Source of the DNA: Burkholderiales bacterium
GTDB lineage: Bacteria > Pseudomonadota > Gammaproteobacteria > Burkholderiales > Burkholderiaceae
Reading direction: 5' to 3'
Assembly (NCBI GenBank): GCA_947447845.1
Contig: CANFNO010000273.1
Span: 1-5,040, forward strand
Length of the DNA stretch: 5,040 nucleotides
Shown piece after piece: positions 1-5,040 of this stretch. The notes under the pieces were generated by a model that ran no database searches, was not told where the DNA came from, and worked only from the letters and a program-made list of their open reading frames with translations. Within the stretch, counting starts at the first letter, position 1; each line of letters begins with the position of its first letter. The translations under genes and the position numbers were made by a program.

Positions 1-476
1 CACTGGTGAACATTCCCAACGCCGGTGTCGCCGTGCCGTTTTTGTCGCGTGCCGAGTTTGATGATGTGCTGGACATGCGCCTGTTGCTCGAAGGTGAGGC
101 CGCCGAGCGTGGTGCCTTGCGCTTGGGCTCTTCCGATGCAGAAGCCCTTGCGCTGTTGTCAGGGCAAATGGATGCCGCGCTGAAGGCTGCCGATGCCAAG
201 GCCTATCTGGCAGCGAATGAAGAGTTTCACCTCATCCTGTACCGCGCTGCCGGATCACCCACGCTGCTGGCGCTGATAGAAACCGTCTGGCTCAAGGTGG
301 GGCCGCTTTCCAACAAGCTGTTTGAGCACACCGATGCGCTGCGGGTGCTCAACGATGCCCACGCTGATGTGCTGCAGGCCATCCATCGCCGCGACAGCGC
401 AGCCGTGCGCCGGGGCATTGAGCGCGATCTGTTTGTCGCCGGGCAGTTTCTGCGCCTGGCTTGCCGCGGGCGCTAG
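1..476 (+). CDS. GntR-family (FadR/FCD subfamily) transcriptional regulator, C-terminal part
   Basis: This is the 3' part of a gene that begins before the window. The frame is open from base 3 and ends at TAG 474-476. A GTG at 6-8 could be read as a start, but the protein would then lack any DNA-binding domain, so an upstream start is much more likely. The visible stretch (about 156 residues) matches the all-helical FCD effector domain: an R-LLLEGEAAERGA helix near the beginning, then ANEEFHLILYRAAGS (N71 and H75 counted from the GTG), a lone W95, HADVLQAI with H119, and a final helix ending near the stop. FCD regulators are usually dimeric repressors released by a carboxylic acid or similar metabolite. 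In many FCD proteins a metal is held by an Asp/Asn and three His. Here the last of these positions seems to be D141 (IERDL) rather than His. The ligand and target cannot be told from this fragment. The family call is firm. Confidence 0.88.
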   Translation, partial: LVNIPNAGVAVPFLSRAEFDDVLDMRLLLEGEAAERGALRLGSSDAEALALLSGQMDAALKAADAKAYLAANEEFHLILYRAAGSPTLLALIETVWLKVGPLSNKLFEHTDALRVLNDAHADVLQAIHRRDSAAVRRGIERDLFVAGQFLRLACRGR

Positions 477-491
477 CGCTCCGGCGCGTCG

Positions 492-535
492 CTGTCTCAG
501 ATCTTTATGAGATCGTTATGAATTCGTGAAGATTT
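492..535 (+). promoter_or_regulatory. Four tandem 11-bp repeats, candidate OmpR/PhoB-family response-regulator operator
   Basis: Four consecutive 11-mers can be read: CTGTCTCAGAT, CTTTATGAGAT, CGTTATGAATT and CGTGAAGATTT. Each matches the next at 8 of 11 positions. All begin with C, end with T and carry A at position 8. The block is AT-richer than the GC-rich DNA around it and lies 80 bp before the lipoprotein start. OmpR/PhoB-family regulators are known to bind head-to-tail repeats with an 11-bp period, and such a regulator is encoded about 1 kb downstream in the same direction. Autoregulation of the operon is therefore inferred. A weak -10 candidate, TGCAAT (552-557), follows with no good -35, as is common at activator-dependent promoters. 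The site could instead belong to another regulator of the same family. Confidence 0.5.
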
Positions 536-614
536 TCCGTAGTGCCGATGCTGCAATGGACTGCGCGCGGGCTTGGGGCCCGGGGCAGCCAAACCAAACT
601 ACGGAGAAATAACT

Positions 615-1526
615 ATGACAATCAGTTCATCCACGCGTCTCGTTCCACTGAAGTTGCGCGCCCTCGCGTTGAGTGCATTGGCGGCAGCTACCTTGGTGGC
701 CTGTGGCGGGGGCGGCAGCAATGAAGCGCACCTCTCACTCAATCTGAACGGTCTCGAAGACCTGGGTAGCAGCGCGGTTTATGAAGGCTGGCTGGTGACG
801 GCTGCCGGACCGGTGTCGAGCGGACGCTTCAGCGTTGACGCCAAAGGCAAGCTGAGTCAGACCACGTTCAACGTGCCACGTGCGCAGGCCGATGCAGCCA
901 CCGCCTTTGTCCTGACCATAGAGCCCGCCGTAAACGACGTGCCCGCGCCAACGGACACCCACTTGCTGGCCGGGGATTTCAATACCGACAAAACCTCGGC
1001 TACGCTTTCCATGCAGCATGCAGCAGCCCTGGGCAACAATTTCAGCAGCGCCGCGGGTAGCTTCATTCTCGCCACACCCAGCACCGCCATCACCACCGAT
1101 GAAAACCAGGGAATCTGGTGGCTGAAGGTCGTGAGCGGTGCGGCACAAGCTGGTTTGACCTTGCCTACCTTGCCCAAAGGCTGGGTATATGAGGGCTGGG
1201 CGGTGGTGAACGGGAAGGCGGTAAGTACCGGGCGCTTCACCTCAACGTCTATGGCCGATTCCGATGGCGCGGGCAGTACCGCAGGGCCCTTGCCCGGCCC
1301 TGCTTTTCCGGGGCAGGATTTCATCACGCCGCCCTTGGACTTGAGGGGGGGCACAGCAGTGATTTCAATTGAGCCACAACCGGACAACAGCCCCGCACCA
1401 TTCACCTTGAAGCCGCTGGTTGCCACGATTGGCAGCGCGGTGGGCGGCGGCAACCCGCAGACCATGAGCAACAACACGGGCGCCGCCGGCCAAACCCTGG
1501 CGGGCACAGTAAGCCTGTCGCGCTGA
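615..1526 (+). CDS. Secreted lipoprotein with two RskA-C-like repeats
   Basis: The chosen start is ATG 615, preceded by GGAG (603-606) at 8-nt spacing. A TTG at 573 in frame would add 14 residues ahead of the signal peptide and has no comparable ribosome site. The 303-residue product opens with a basic n-region, a hydrophobic stretch and the lipobox LVAC, giving lipidated Cys30. Gly31 follows rather than Asp, so outer-membrane sorting is likely. The mature part holds two similar units. The first is about residues 41-120 (VYEGWLV, SSGRF, TIEP, PAP) and the second about 181-273 (VYEGWAV, STGRF, SIEP, PAP). They are linked by a segment with GSFILATP and GIWWL. The YEGWLV...G...GRF pattern resembles the C-terminal domain of RskA-type anti-sigma factors, and related lipoproteins are often labelled that way. 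No sigma-binding N-terminal domain or transmembrane helix is present, so an anti-sigma role is doubtful. Function is unknown. The two-component genes follow 54 bp later on the same strand, which suggests a shared operon. Confidence 0.87.
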   Translation: MTISSSTRLVPLKLRALALSALAAATLVACGGGGSNEAHLSLNLNGLEDLGSSAVYEGWLVTAAGPVSSGRFSVDAKGKLSQTTFNVPRAQADAATAFVLTIEPAVNDVPAPTDTHLLAGDFNTDKTSATLSMQHAAALGNNFSSAAGSFILATPSTAITTDENQGIWWLKVVSGAAQAGLTLPTLPKGWVYEGWAVVNGKAVSTGRFTSTSMADSDGAGSTAGPLPGPAFPGQDFITPPLDLRGGTAVISIEPQPDNSPAPFTLKPLVATIGSAVGGGNPQTMSNNTGAAGQTLAGTVSLSR

Positions 1527-1560
1527 GGCACGCAGACCCGTAGACGGCCAGGCAAGGTTC

Positions 1561-1603
1561 GGATCAGTGTTCAAACTATCATGGATGCCATGAGCACTGA
1601 TCC
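1561..1603 (+). promoter_or_regulatory. Long inverted repeat enclosing the response-regulator start codon
   Basis: GGATCAGTG (1561-1569) is the perfect reverse complement of CACTGATCC (1595-1603). Allowing one T:G pair, the stem extends to 13 bp (1561-1573 with 1591-1603) and leaves a 17-base loop that contains ATG 1581. An alternative inner stem, TCATGG (1579-1584) with CCATGA (1588-1593), would bury both possible start codons (1581 and 1590). No run of T follows, so it is not a typical intrinsic terminator. In mRNA it would be expected to hinder initiation of the response regulator. In DNA it could be an operator. The pairing is directly visible, but its role is inferred. Confidence 0.5.
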
Positions 1604-2303
1604 CCAACGCCGCGTCTTGATCATTGAAGACGAGTCCGACGTTGCCAGACTGATCGCCCTGCATATGTGCGAGTTGCCTGCTGCTGCGCATATCGAAAGC
1701 GATGGGCGTGAGGGCTTGCGCGTGGCGCTGGAACAAGGGCCCTGGGATCTGCTGATACTGGACCTGAACCTGCCCAGCCTGGGCGGTCTGGAGGTCTGCC
1801 GCGCACTGCGCTTGAAGGGGGACGATGTGCCGATCCTGATGCTCACCGCGCGCGGCAGCGAGCTCGACCGGGTGCTGGGCCTGGAACTCGGTGCCGACGA
1901 TTACCTGACCAAACCCTTTGGCGTGATGGAACTGCAGGCCCGCGTGCGTGCGCTGTGGCGTCGGGCTGCACTGCGCACGCCCGCGCACAGCGAGAGTCAG
2001 CCACCCGCGCCGCAGGTGTTGCAGGTTGCGGCCCTGCGTATCGACCGCGTGCAACGCAAAGCCTGGCTGGCGGCGCAGGAACTGACACTGACCCCGCGCG
2101 AGTTCAGCTTGTTGTGGCATTTCGCGAACCAGCCGGGTCGTGCCTTCAGCCGCAGCGATTTGCTGGCCGAGGTCTGGGGCTACGGGCACGACGGCTACGA
2201 CCACACCGTTAATACCCATATCAACCGCTTGCGCAAAAAACTGGGCGATGGTTACATCGATACGGTCTGGGGCGTGGGCTACCGTCTTCAGGCGCCAGCG
2301 TGA
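1581..2303 (+). CDS. OmpR/PhoB-family two-component response regulator
   Basis: This 240-residue protein is the usual length for the family. The receiver domain (about residues 11-125) has the acidic pair E16-D17, the phospho-acceptor D61 in LLILDLNLP, T89 in MLTA, the switch aromatic Y108 and the invariant K111 in YLTKPF. After a Pro/Gln-rich linker (about 133-146) comes a winged-helix DNA-binding domain (about 147-237), with LTPREFSLL, the recognition helix region DHTVNTHINRLRKKL and the closing GVGYRL wing. All phosphorylation residues are present, so it should be functional. Phosphorylation would come from the kinase encoded next, whose GTG start overlaps this stop (GTGA, 2300-2303), implying translational coupling. 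The start is either ATG 1581 or ATG 1590. Neither has a clear ribosome site, and both lie inside the 1561-1603 inverted repeat. The tandem 11-bp repeats at 492-535 are a plausible target. The specific system could not be named. Confidence 0.95.
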   Translation: MDAMSTDPQRRVLIIEDESDVARLIALHMCELPAAAHIESDGREGLRVALEQGPWDLLILDLNLPSLGGLEVCRALRLKGDDVPILMLTARGSELDRVLGLELGADDYLTKPFGVMELQARVRALWRRAALRTPAHSESQPPAPQVLQVAALRIDRVQRKAWLAAQELTLTPREFSLLWHFANQPGRAFSRSDLLAEVWGYGHDGYDHTVNTHINRLRKKLGDGYIDTVWGVGYRLQAPA

Positions 2304-3835
2304 AAGTCGCCCCGGTCAAAGAATCCATGCCCGGGGCAGCCTTGCCCTGGTGGCGGCGATTGCATGTGCGCATGGCGTTTTGGGTGGTGCTGAGTCTTGG
2401 GGCCATCAGCGTGGTGCTGTCGTTTTGGTTCGAGCATGCACTGGTGCGCGAACGCGACGCCCATGTGCAATGGCAAAGCCTGGGTCTGGCGAAGTACATA
2501 GCGCAGCGCCAGTCAGTGCCTTTCATGGACACGCAAGGGCATGTAAACCCCACGCAACTGGCCAATTCGGCCATGTACATCAGCATGATTCAACCTTCGC
2601 TGGAGGCCTATTTGCTTGATTCCCAGGGCCGCATCCTGCAGCACACGCTGGGCAATGAAAAGCCCCAGATGGAACGGGTCAACCTGCTCGCCATGGCGCC
2701 CCTGTTGCAGGAAGCGGCGCCGCAATTGCCGGTGTTTGGCGACGATCCGCGCAACCCCGGGATTCCCAACCTGGTGTCTATTGCGCCGCTGCCGGACAGC
2801 AAGAATCCGCAAGGCTATCTGTATGTGATTTTGAACGGGCAGCAGGGGCGGGTACACCAGCAACAGTCGGCCATAGAGCGGCAGCAGCAAGGTGTCTGGC
2901 AAGCGCTGGCGCTGGTGCTGGGCTTGGCCAGTGTGGCGATCATTGCCGTGCAGACCCGGGTCACACGGCGTCTGCGGGTGCTGGCGGGGGAATTGGCGCA
3001 GTTTCGGCCACCCGAAGCCGGTGCGCACGCGCAGACAGATTCGCCGCGCGACGAGATTGACGTGGTACGTCAAGCCGCCGAAACCCTGCAATTGCGCGTG
3101 AACCAACAGTTCAAGCGCTTGGAAGATGCCGAAAGTCTGCGTCGCGAGCTGGTTAGCAACGTGTCGCATGACCTGCACACGCCACTGACCAGCATCCAGG
3201 GCTATGTGGAGACCCTGTTGCTGCGCGGCGCCGATTTGCCGGCCGAAGTGCGGGAGCAGTATTTACGCACCTGTTTGCAGCACTGCCGCAGCCTGGCGCT
3301 GCGGGTGGCCGAGCTGTTTGAATTGTCCAAACTCGAATCCGGCCAGACCGTGCTGCAGGCCGAGCCGTTTTGCGTGGCCGAGTTGGTCAATGACCTGCTG
3401 CAAAAATACAGCATCGCGGCGCAGGCGCGCGGGGTGGTGCTGCAGTTGGCCGACAGCGCGGATCGCCAGGCGCAGGTGCTGGCCGACATTGGCCTGATTG
3501 AGCGGGTGCTGCAAAACCTGATTGACAACGCCTTGCGTCACACGCCGCCCGGCGGGCGCATCGAGCTCATGGTGAGCCCCGCAGGCAACGCGGTGCAGGT
3601 GCAGGTGTGCGACAACGGGCATGGCATTCCGGCCGCCGATTTGCCCTATATCTTTGAGCGCTATTGGAGCAAGACGGCGCCGAACGCAAGCGCCGTGCAA
3701 ACCCGCAGTACTGGATTGGGCCTGGCCATTGCGCGCTGCATTCTGGAACTGCACGGCTGCCGGATCGAAGTGCAATCCACCCCGCAAACCGGCACCGCGT
3801 TTTGCTTTGGTTTGCCTGCTGCGTTGCAGAACTGA
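2300..3835 (+). CDS. Membrane-bound sensor histidine kinase
   Basis: The start is GTG 2300, overlapping the response regulator stop by four bases. The 511-residue protein has transmembrane segment 1 at about 25-44 and transmembrane segment 2 at about 199-217. Between them lies a periplasmic sensor of roughly 150 residues containing AYLLDSQGRIL, a pattern seen in Cache/PAS-like sensor folds. A HAMP linker (about 218-272, with a DEID motif) follows. The H-box is VSHDLHTPLTSIQGY with phospho-acceptor H290. The ATPase part shows the N-box LIDNALRH (N406, N410), the G1 box DNGHGIP (438-444), the F-box IFERYW (451-456) and the G2 box TGLGLAI (471-477). All catalytic motifs are intact. It should autophosphorylate in response to an envelope signal and pass phosphate to D61 of the upstream regulator. 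The signal is unknown. Because the operon also encodes a surface or periplasmic lipoprotein, an envelope-related stimulus is a reasonable inference. Confidence 0.95.
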   Translation: MKVAPVKESMPGAALPWWRRLHVRMAFWVVLSLGAISVVLSFWFEHALVRERDAHVQWQSLGLAKYIAQRQSVPFMDTQGHVNPTQLANSAMYISMIQPSLEAYLLDSQGRILQHTLGNEKPQMERVNLLAMAPLLQEAAPQLPVFGDDPRNPGIPNLVSIAPLPDSKNPQGYLYVILNGQQGRVHQQQSAIERQQQGVWQALALVLGLASVAIIAVQTRVTRRLRVLAGELAQFRPPEAGAHAQTDSPRDEIDVVRQAAETLQLRVNQQFKRLEDAESLRRELVSNVSHDLHTPLTSIQGYVETLLLRGADLPAEVREQYLRTCLQHCRSLALRVAELFELSKLESGQTVLQAEPFCVAELVNDLLQKYSIAAQARGVVLQLADSADRQAQVLADIGLIERVLQNLIDNALRHTPPGGRIELMVSPAGNAVQVQVCDNGHGIPAADLPYIFERYWSKTAPNASAVQTRSTGLGLAIARCILELHGCRIEVQSTPQTGTAFCFGLPAALQN

Positions 3836-3843
3836 GTCGCCAG

Positions 3844-3862
3844 CCGGGCCGCTTATGCCCGG
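3844..3862. terminator. GC-rich hairpin between convergent genes, possible bidirectional terminator
   Basis: CCGGGC (3844-3849) pairs perfectly with GCCCGG (3857-3862) around a 7-base loop. It lies immediately after the histidine kinase stop and overlaps the last codons and TAA of the convergent LysR gene, whose stop codon sits in the loop. Position and symmetry suit a terminator serving both strands. No T-rich tract follows on either side, so classical intrinsic termination is not demonstrated. Confidence 0.35.
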
Positions 3863-4755
3863 GCCGCCTGCGCCAGCCACTGCGCAAACACGCCCATTGC
3901 GCCCCCTGCAGCGTCCGAGCCTTGCGGGCGCACCAGGTAGTAGCCACGTTGGCTGGCCAGCGCCAGCGGATGCGCAATCACCAGTTCGCCACGCGCCAGC
4001 TCCGGCTCGATCAGCAGGCGCGGCACCAGCGCCAGGCCCAAGCCTTGTGCGGCCGCAGCCACGGTCATGGAAAACTGCTCGTAGCGCGGGCCTGCCAGCG
4101 CACGCGGCGCCTCCACTTGCGCTTGTGCAAACCACTGGCTCCAGGCGTCGGGGCGGGTGCTTTGCTGCAGCAAGGGCATGGTGGCCAGCGTCTCGGCCTT
4201 GAGGGTTTTGCGCTTGCCCAGCAGGCTTGGGTTGCAAACCACCACCACTTCTTCGTCCAGCAGGTGCAGGCTTTGCGTACCAGCCCAGCGCTGCAATTGC
4301 TCCGGCGTGCCTGCATAGATTGCGGCGTCGAGTGCGGTGTCGGCAAACAGAAAAGGCCGGGTGCGGGTGTCGATGTGCACGGTGATGCCGGGGTGCGCTT
4401 TGGCAAAGTCACCCAGACGCGGGATCAGCCACTGGGCGGCAAAGGTCGGCACGCTGGCCAGATGCACATCACCACCGGGGGCGGACGCACCCATGATGTC
4501 CAACGTGTCCTGCTCCATGGCGCCCAGACGCTGCGCCACGCGTGTTGCATAGTCCGCACCCACAGGCGTCAGCTCCATGCCGTGTCGCGTGCGTTTGAAC
4601 AGCGCGGTGCCCAGGTATTCCTCCAGCGCAAGAATCTGGCGCGACACCGCGCTTTGTGTGAGCGAAAGTTCCACCGCCGCGCGCGTCAGGCTGCGGTGGC
4701 GGGCGGCTGCGTCAAAGCACAGTAGCGTATTGGAGGACGGGATCTTGCGGCGCAT
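3853..4755 (-). CDS. LysR-type transcriptional regulator (GcvA-like), probable regulator of gcdH
   Basis: The gene is read leftwards from ATG 4755-4753 to TAA 3855-3853, giving 300 residues, the normal LysR length. The start is supported by a GGAG 7 bases upstream and by the typical short lead into the helix-turn-helix. An in-frame GTG at 4806 would add 17 atypical residues. The N-terminal winged HTH (about 8-66) contains LLCFDAAARHRSLTRAA, LTQSAVSRQILALEEYLG and LFKRTRHGMELTPVG. The effector domain (about 95-297) begins with the GcvA-like pattern TFAAQWLIPRLGDFAKAHPGI and includes QGLGLALVPRLL. It is divergently placed to a glutaryl-CoA dehydrogenase-type gene with a palindromic site between them. 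LysR regulators in this arrangement (GcdR in pseudomonads) activate gcdH in response to glutarate, and the same role is inferred here. The GcdR name is not assigned, because the protein also resembles GcvA-type paralogues. Confidence 0.93.
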   Translation of the reverse strand: MRRKIPSSNTLLCFDAAARHRSLTRAAVELSLTQSAVSRQILALEEYLGTALFKRTRHGMELTPVGADYATRVAQRLGAMEQDTLDIMGASAPGGDVHLASVPTFAAQWLIPRLGDFAKAHPGITVHIDTRTRPFLFADTALDAAIYAGTPEQLQRWAGTQSLHLLDEEVVVVCNPSLLGKRKTLKAETLATMPLLQQSTRPDAWSQWFAQAQVEAPRALAGPRYEQFSMTVAAAAQGLGLALVPRLLIEPELARGELVIAHPLALASQRGYYLVRPQGSDAAGGAMGVFAQWLAQAARA

Positions 4756-4818
4756 GGGTTTCTCCGGGGCGGTCAGCACAGGTTTGAGGCAGACTGCTTT
4801 GTACACCGGAATGTCCCC

Positions 4819-4841
4819 AGGTATTCACCAATCTCATACCT
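4819..4841. promoter_or_regulatory. LysR box (T-N11-A palindrome), likely recognition site of the adjacent LysR protein
   Basis: AGGTAT (4819-4824) and ATACCT (4836-4841) form a perfect 6-bp inverted repeat separated by 11 bases. The inner T4824 and A4836 give the T-N11-A signature of LysR-family recognition sites. Its centre (4830) is about 64 bp before the start site predicted from the gcdH promoter at 4859-4887. This matches the usual position near -65 for the LysR recognition-binding site. It also lies 64 bp before the LysR start codon, so it could mediate autorepression as well. Confidence 0.65.
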
Positions 4842-4858
4842 CGATGCAAAAGCATTGA
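4841..4858. promoter_or_regulatory. Second palindrome, candidate LysR activation-binding site
   Basis: TCGATGC (4841-4847) and GCATTGA (4852-4858) are inverted arms with one mismatch around AAAA. The element directly abuts the T-N11-A box and ends just before the putative -35 of gcdH. LysR tetramers commonly occupy a second, less conserved site there and shift between sites on binding inducer. The role is inferred from position. The sequence does not share the AGGTAT half-site. Confidence 0.35.
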
Positions 4859-4887
4859 TTGCCGCGACGTCGGCGTGGCCCTAACAT
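4859..4887 (+). promoter_or_regulatory. Putative sigma-70 promoter of gcdH
   Basis: TTGCCG (4859-4864, 4 of 6 to the -35 consensus) and TAACAT (4882-4887, 4 of 6 to the -10 consensus) are separated by exactly 17 bases. Transcription would start near 4894, giving a leader of about 52 bases before ATG 4946. The imperfect hexamers and the two upstream palindromes fit a promoter that needs an activator. Confidence 0.45.
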
Positions 4888-4945
4888 TGCCCCGTTCAAG
4901 CCCTTCTTCGGCTTGCTGGCTCAACCTGTTTCGAAAGACTTTCCC

Positions 4946-5040
4946 ATGGCCCACGCAACTTTTAATTGGCAAGACCCTTTTCTGCTCGACGCCCAACTTA
5001 CCGGAGAAGAGCGCATGGTGCGCGATGCCGCCGCCGCCTA
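4946..5040 (+). CDS. gcdH: Glutaryl-CoA dehydrogenase-type acyl-CoA dehydrogenase, N-terminal fragment
   Basis: Only the first 31 codons and two bases of the next are in the window. The peptide [19 protein letters not shown] is followed by [12 protein letters not shown]. The [24 protein letters not shown] pattern is what I recall from the start of bacterial glutaryl-CoA dehydrogenases. This is an FAD enzyme that oxidatively decarboxylates glutaryl-CoA to crotonyl-CoA in the breakdown of lysine, tryptophan and some aromatic acids. The start ATG 4946 has only a weak purine stretch upstream (GAAAG, 4933-4937), but the N-terminal motif fixes it closely. The neighbouring divergent LysR gene and the palindromes between them support the assignment. 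The catalytic residues lie beyond the window, so another acyl-CoA dehydrogenase cannot be strictly excluded. Confidence 0.82.
   Translation, partial: MAHATFNWQDPFLLDAQLTGEERMVRDAAAA

Noticed and set aside
470..479. Palindrome GCGCTAGCGC at the GntR stop codon
   Set aside because: It is a short self-complementary sequence with no loop or T tract, expected by chance in GC-rich DNA.
495..512. Inverted repeat TCTCA-N8-TGAGA as a terminator for the GntR gene
   Set aside because: The stem is short and AT-rich with no T tract, and the same bases are better explained as part of the 11-bp direct repeats.
573..614. Upstream TTG start for the lipoprotein
   Set aside because: It adds 14 polar residues before the signal peptide, while ATG 615 has GGAG at good spacing.
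857..1555. Minus-strand open frame of 232 codons opposite the lipoprotein
   Set aside because: It is antisense to a gene with a good ribosome site, signal peptide and lipobox. It shows no domain pattern of its own.
3263..4237. Minus-strand open frame of 324 codons spanning the kinase 3' end and part of the LysR gene
   Set aside because: It runs through two well-supported genes in other frames, and its composition is Ala/Gly/Arg-rich without motifs.
3664..4725. Long plus-strand open frame of 353 codons opposite the LysR gene
   Set aside because: Its translation is Arg/His/Gln-rich and low in recognisable motifs, and it runs antisense to a clear LysR protein and overlaps the kinase end. It is a by-product of GC-rich codon use.
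4821..4849. Minus-strand promoter for the LysR gene overlapping the T-N11-A box (TTGCAT-N17-GAATAC)
   Set aside because: The spacing is right, but the hexamers match the consensus at only 3 and 2 of 6 positions, too weak to list as a feature.
4712..4996. Minus-strand frame across the LysR-gcdH intergenic region
   Set aside because: It would cover the LysR start, the palindromes, the promoter and the gcdH start, and has no family resemblance.

Overview
The window is GC-rich chromosomal DNA with tightly packed genes. It most likely comes from a betaproteobacterium of the order Burkholderiales, perhaps the Comamonadaceae. This rests on the divergent pair of a LysR regulator and a glutaryl-CoA dehydrogenase-type gene, on protein similarities recalled from memory, and on base composition. 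No search was run. No mobile element, CRISPR array, tRNA or rRNA was seen.

Layout. Bases 1-476 hold the C-terminal (FCD) part of a GntR/FadR-type repressor whose DNA-binding domain lies upstream of the window. Bases 477-614 are an intergenic control region with a conspicuous AT-richer block of four tandem 11-bp repeats. Then come three same-strand genes: a secreted lipoprotein with a duplicated domain (615-1526), an OmpR/PhoB-type response regulator (1581-2303), and a membrane sensor histidine kinase that overlaps the regulator by four bases (2300-3835). A LysR-type regulator lies convergently on the minus strand (3853-4755). It is divergent from the first 31 codons of a glutaryl-CoA dehydrogenase-type acyl-CoA dehydrogenase (4946 to the window end).

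Two regulatory modules stand out. The first is the lipoprotein and two-component genes. The 11-bp repeats have the period expected of OmpR-family binding sites and sit upstream of the lipoprotein, so the response regulator may control the lipoprotein and its own operon. A long inverted repeat folds around the response regulator start codon and may limit its translation or act as an operator. The second module is the LysR and gcdH pair. The intergenic region carries a perfect T-N11-A palindrome, an adjacent second palindrome and a plausible sigma-70 promoter, spaced as in classical LysR-activated promoters. This fits a glutarate or glutaryl-CoA responsive regulator controlling gcdH.

The protein families are familiar. 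The less ordinary material is the link between the duplicated-domain lipoprotein and the two-component system, and the non-coding structures at 492-535, 1561-1603 and 4819-4887.
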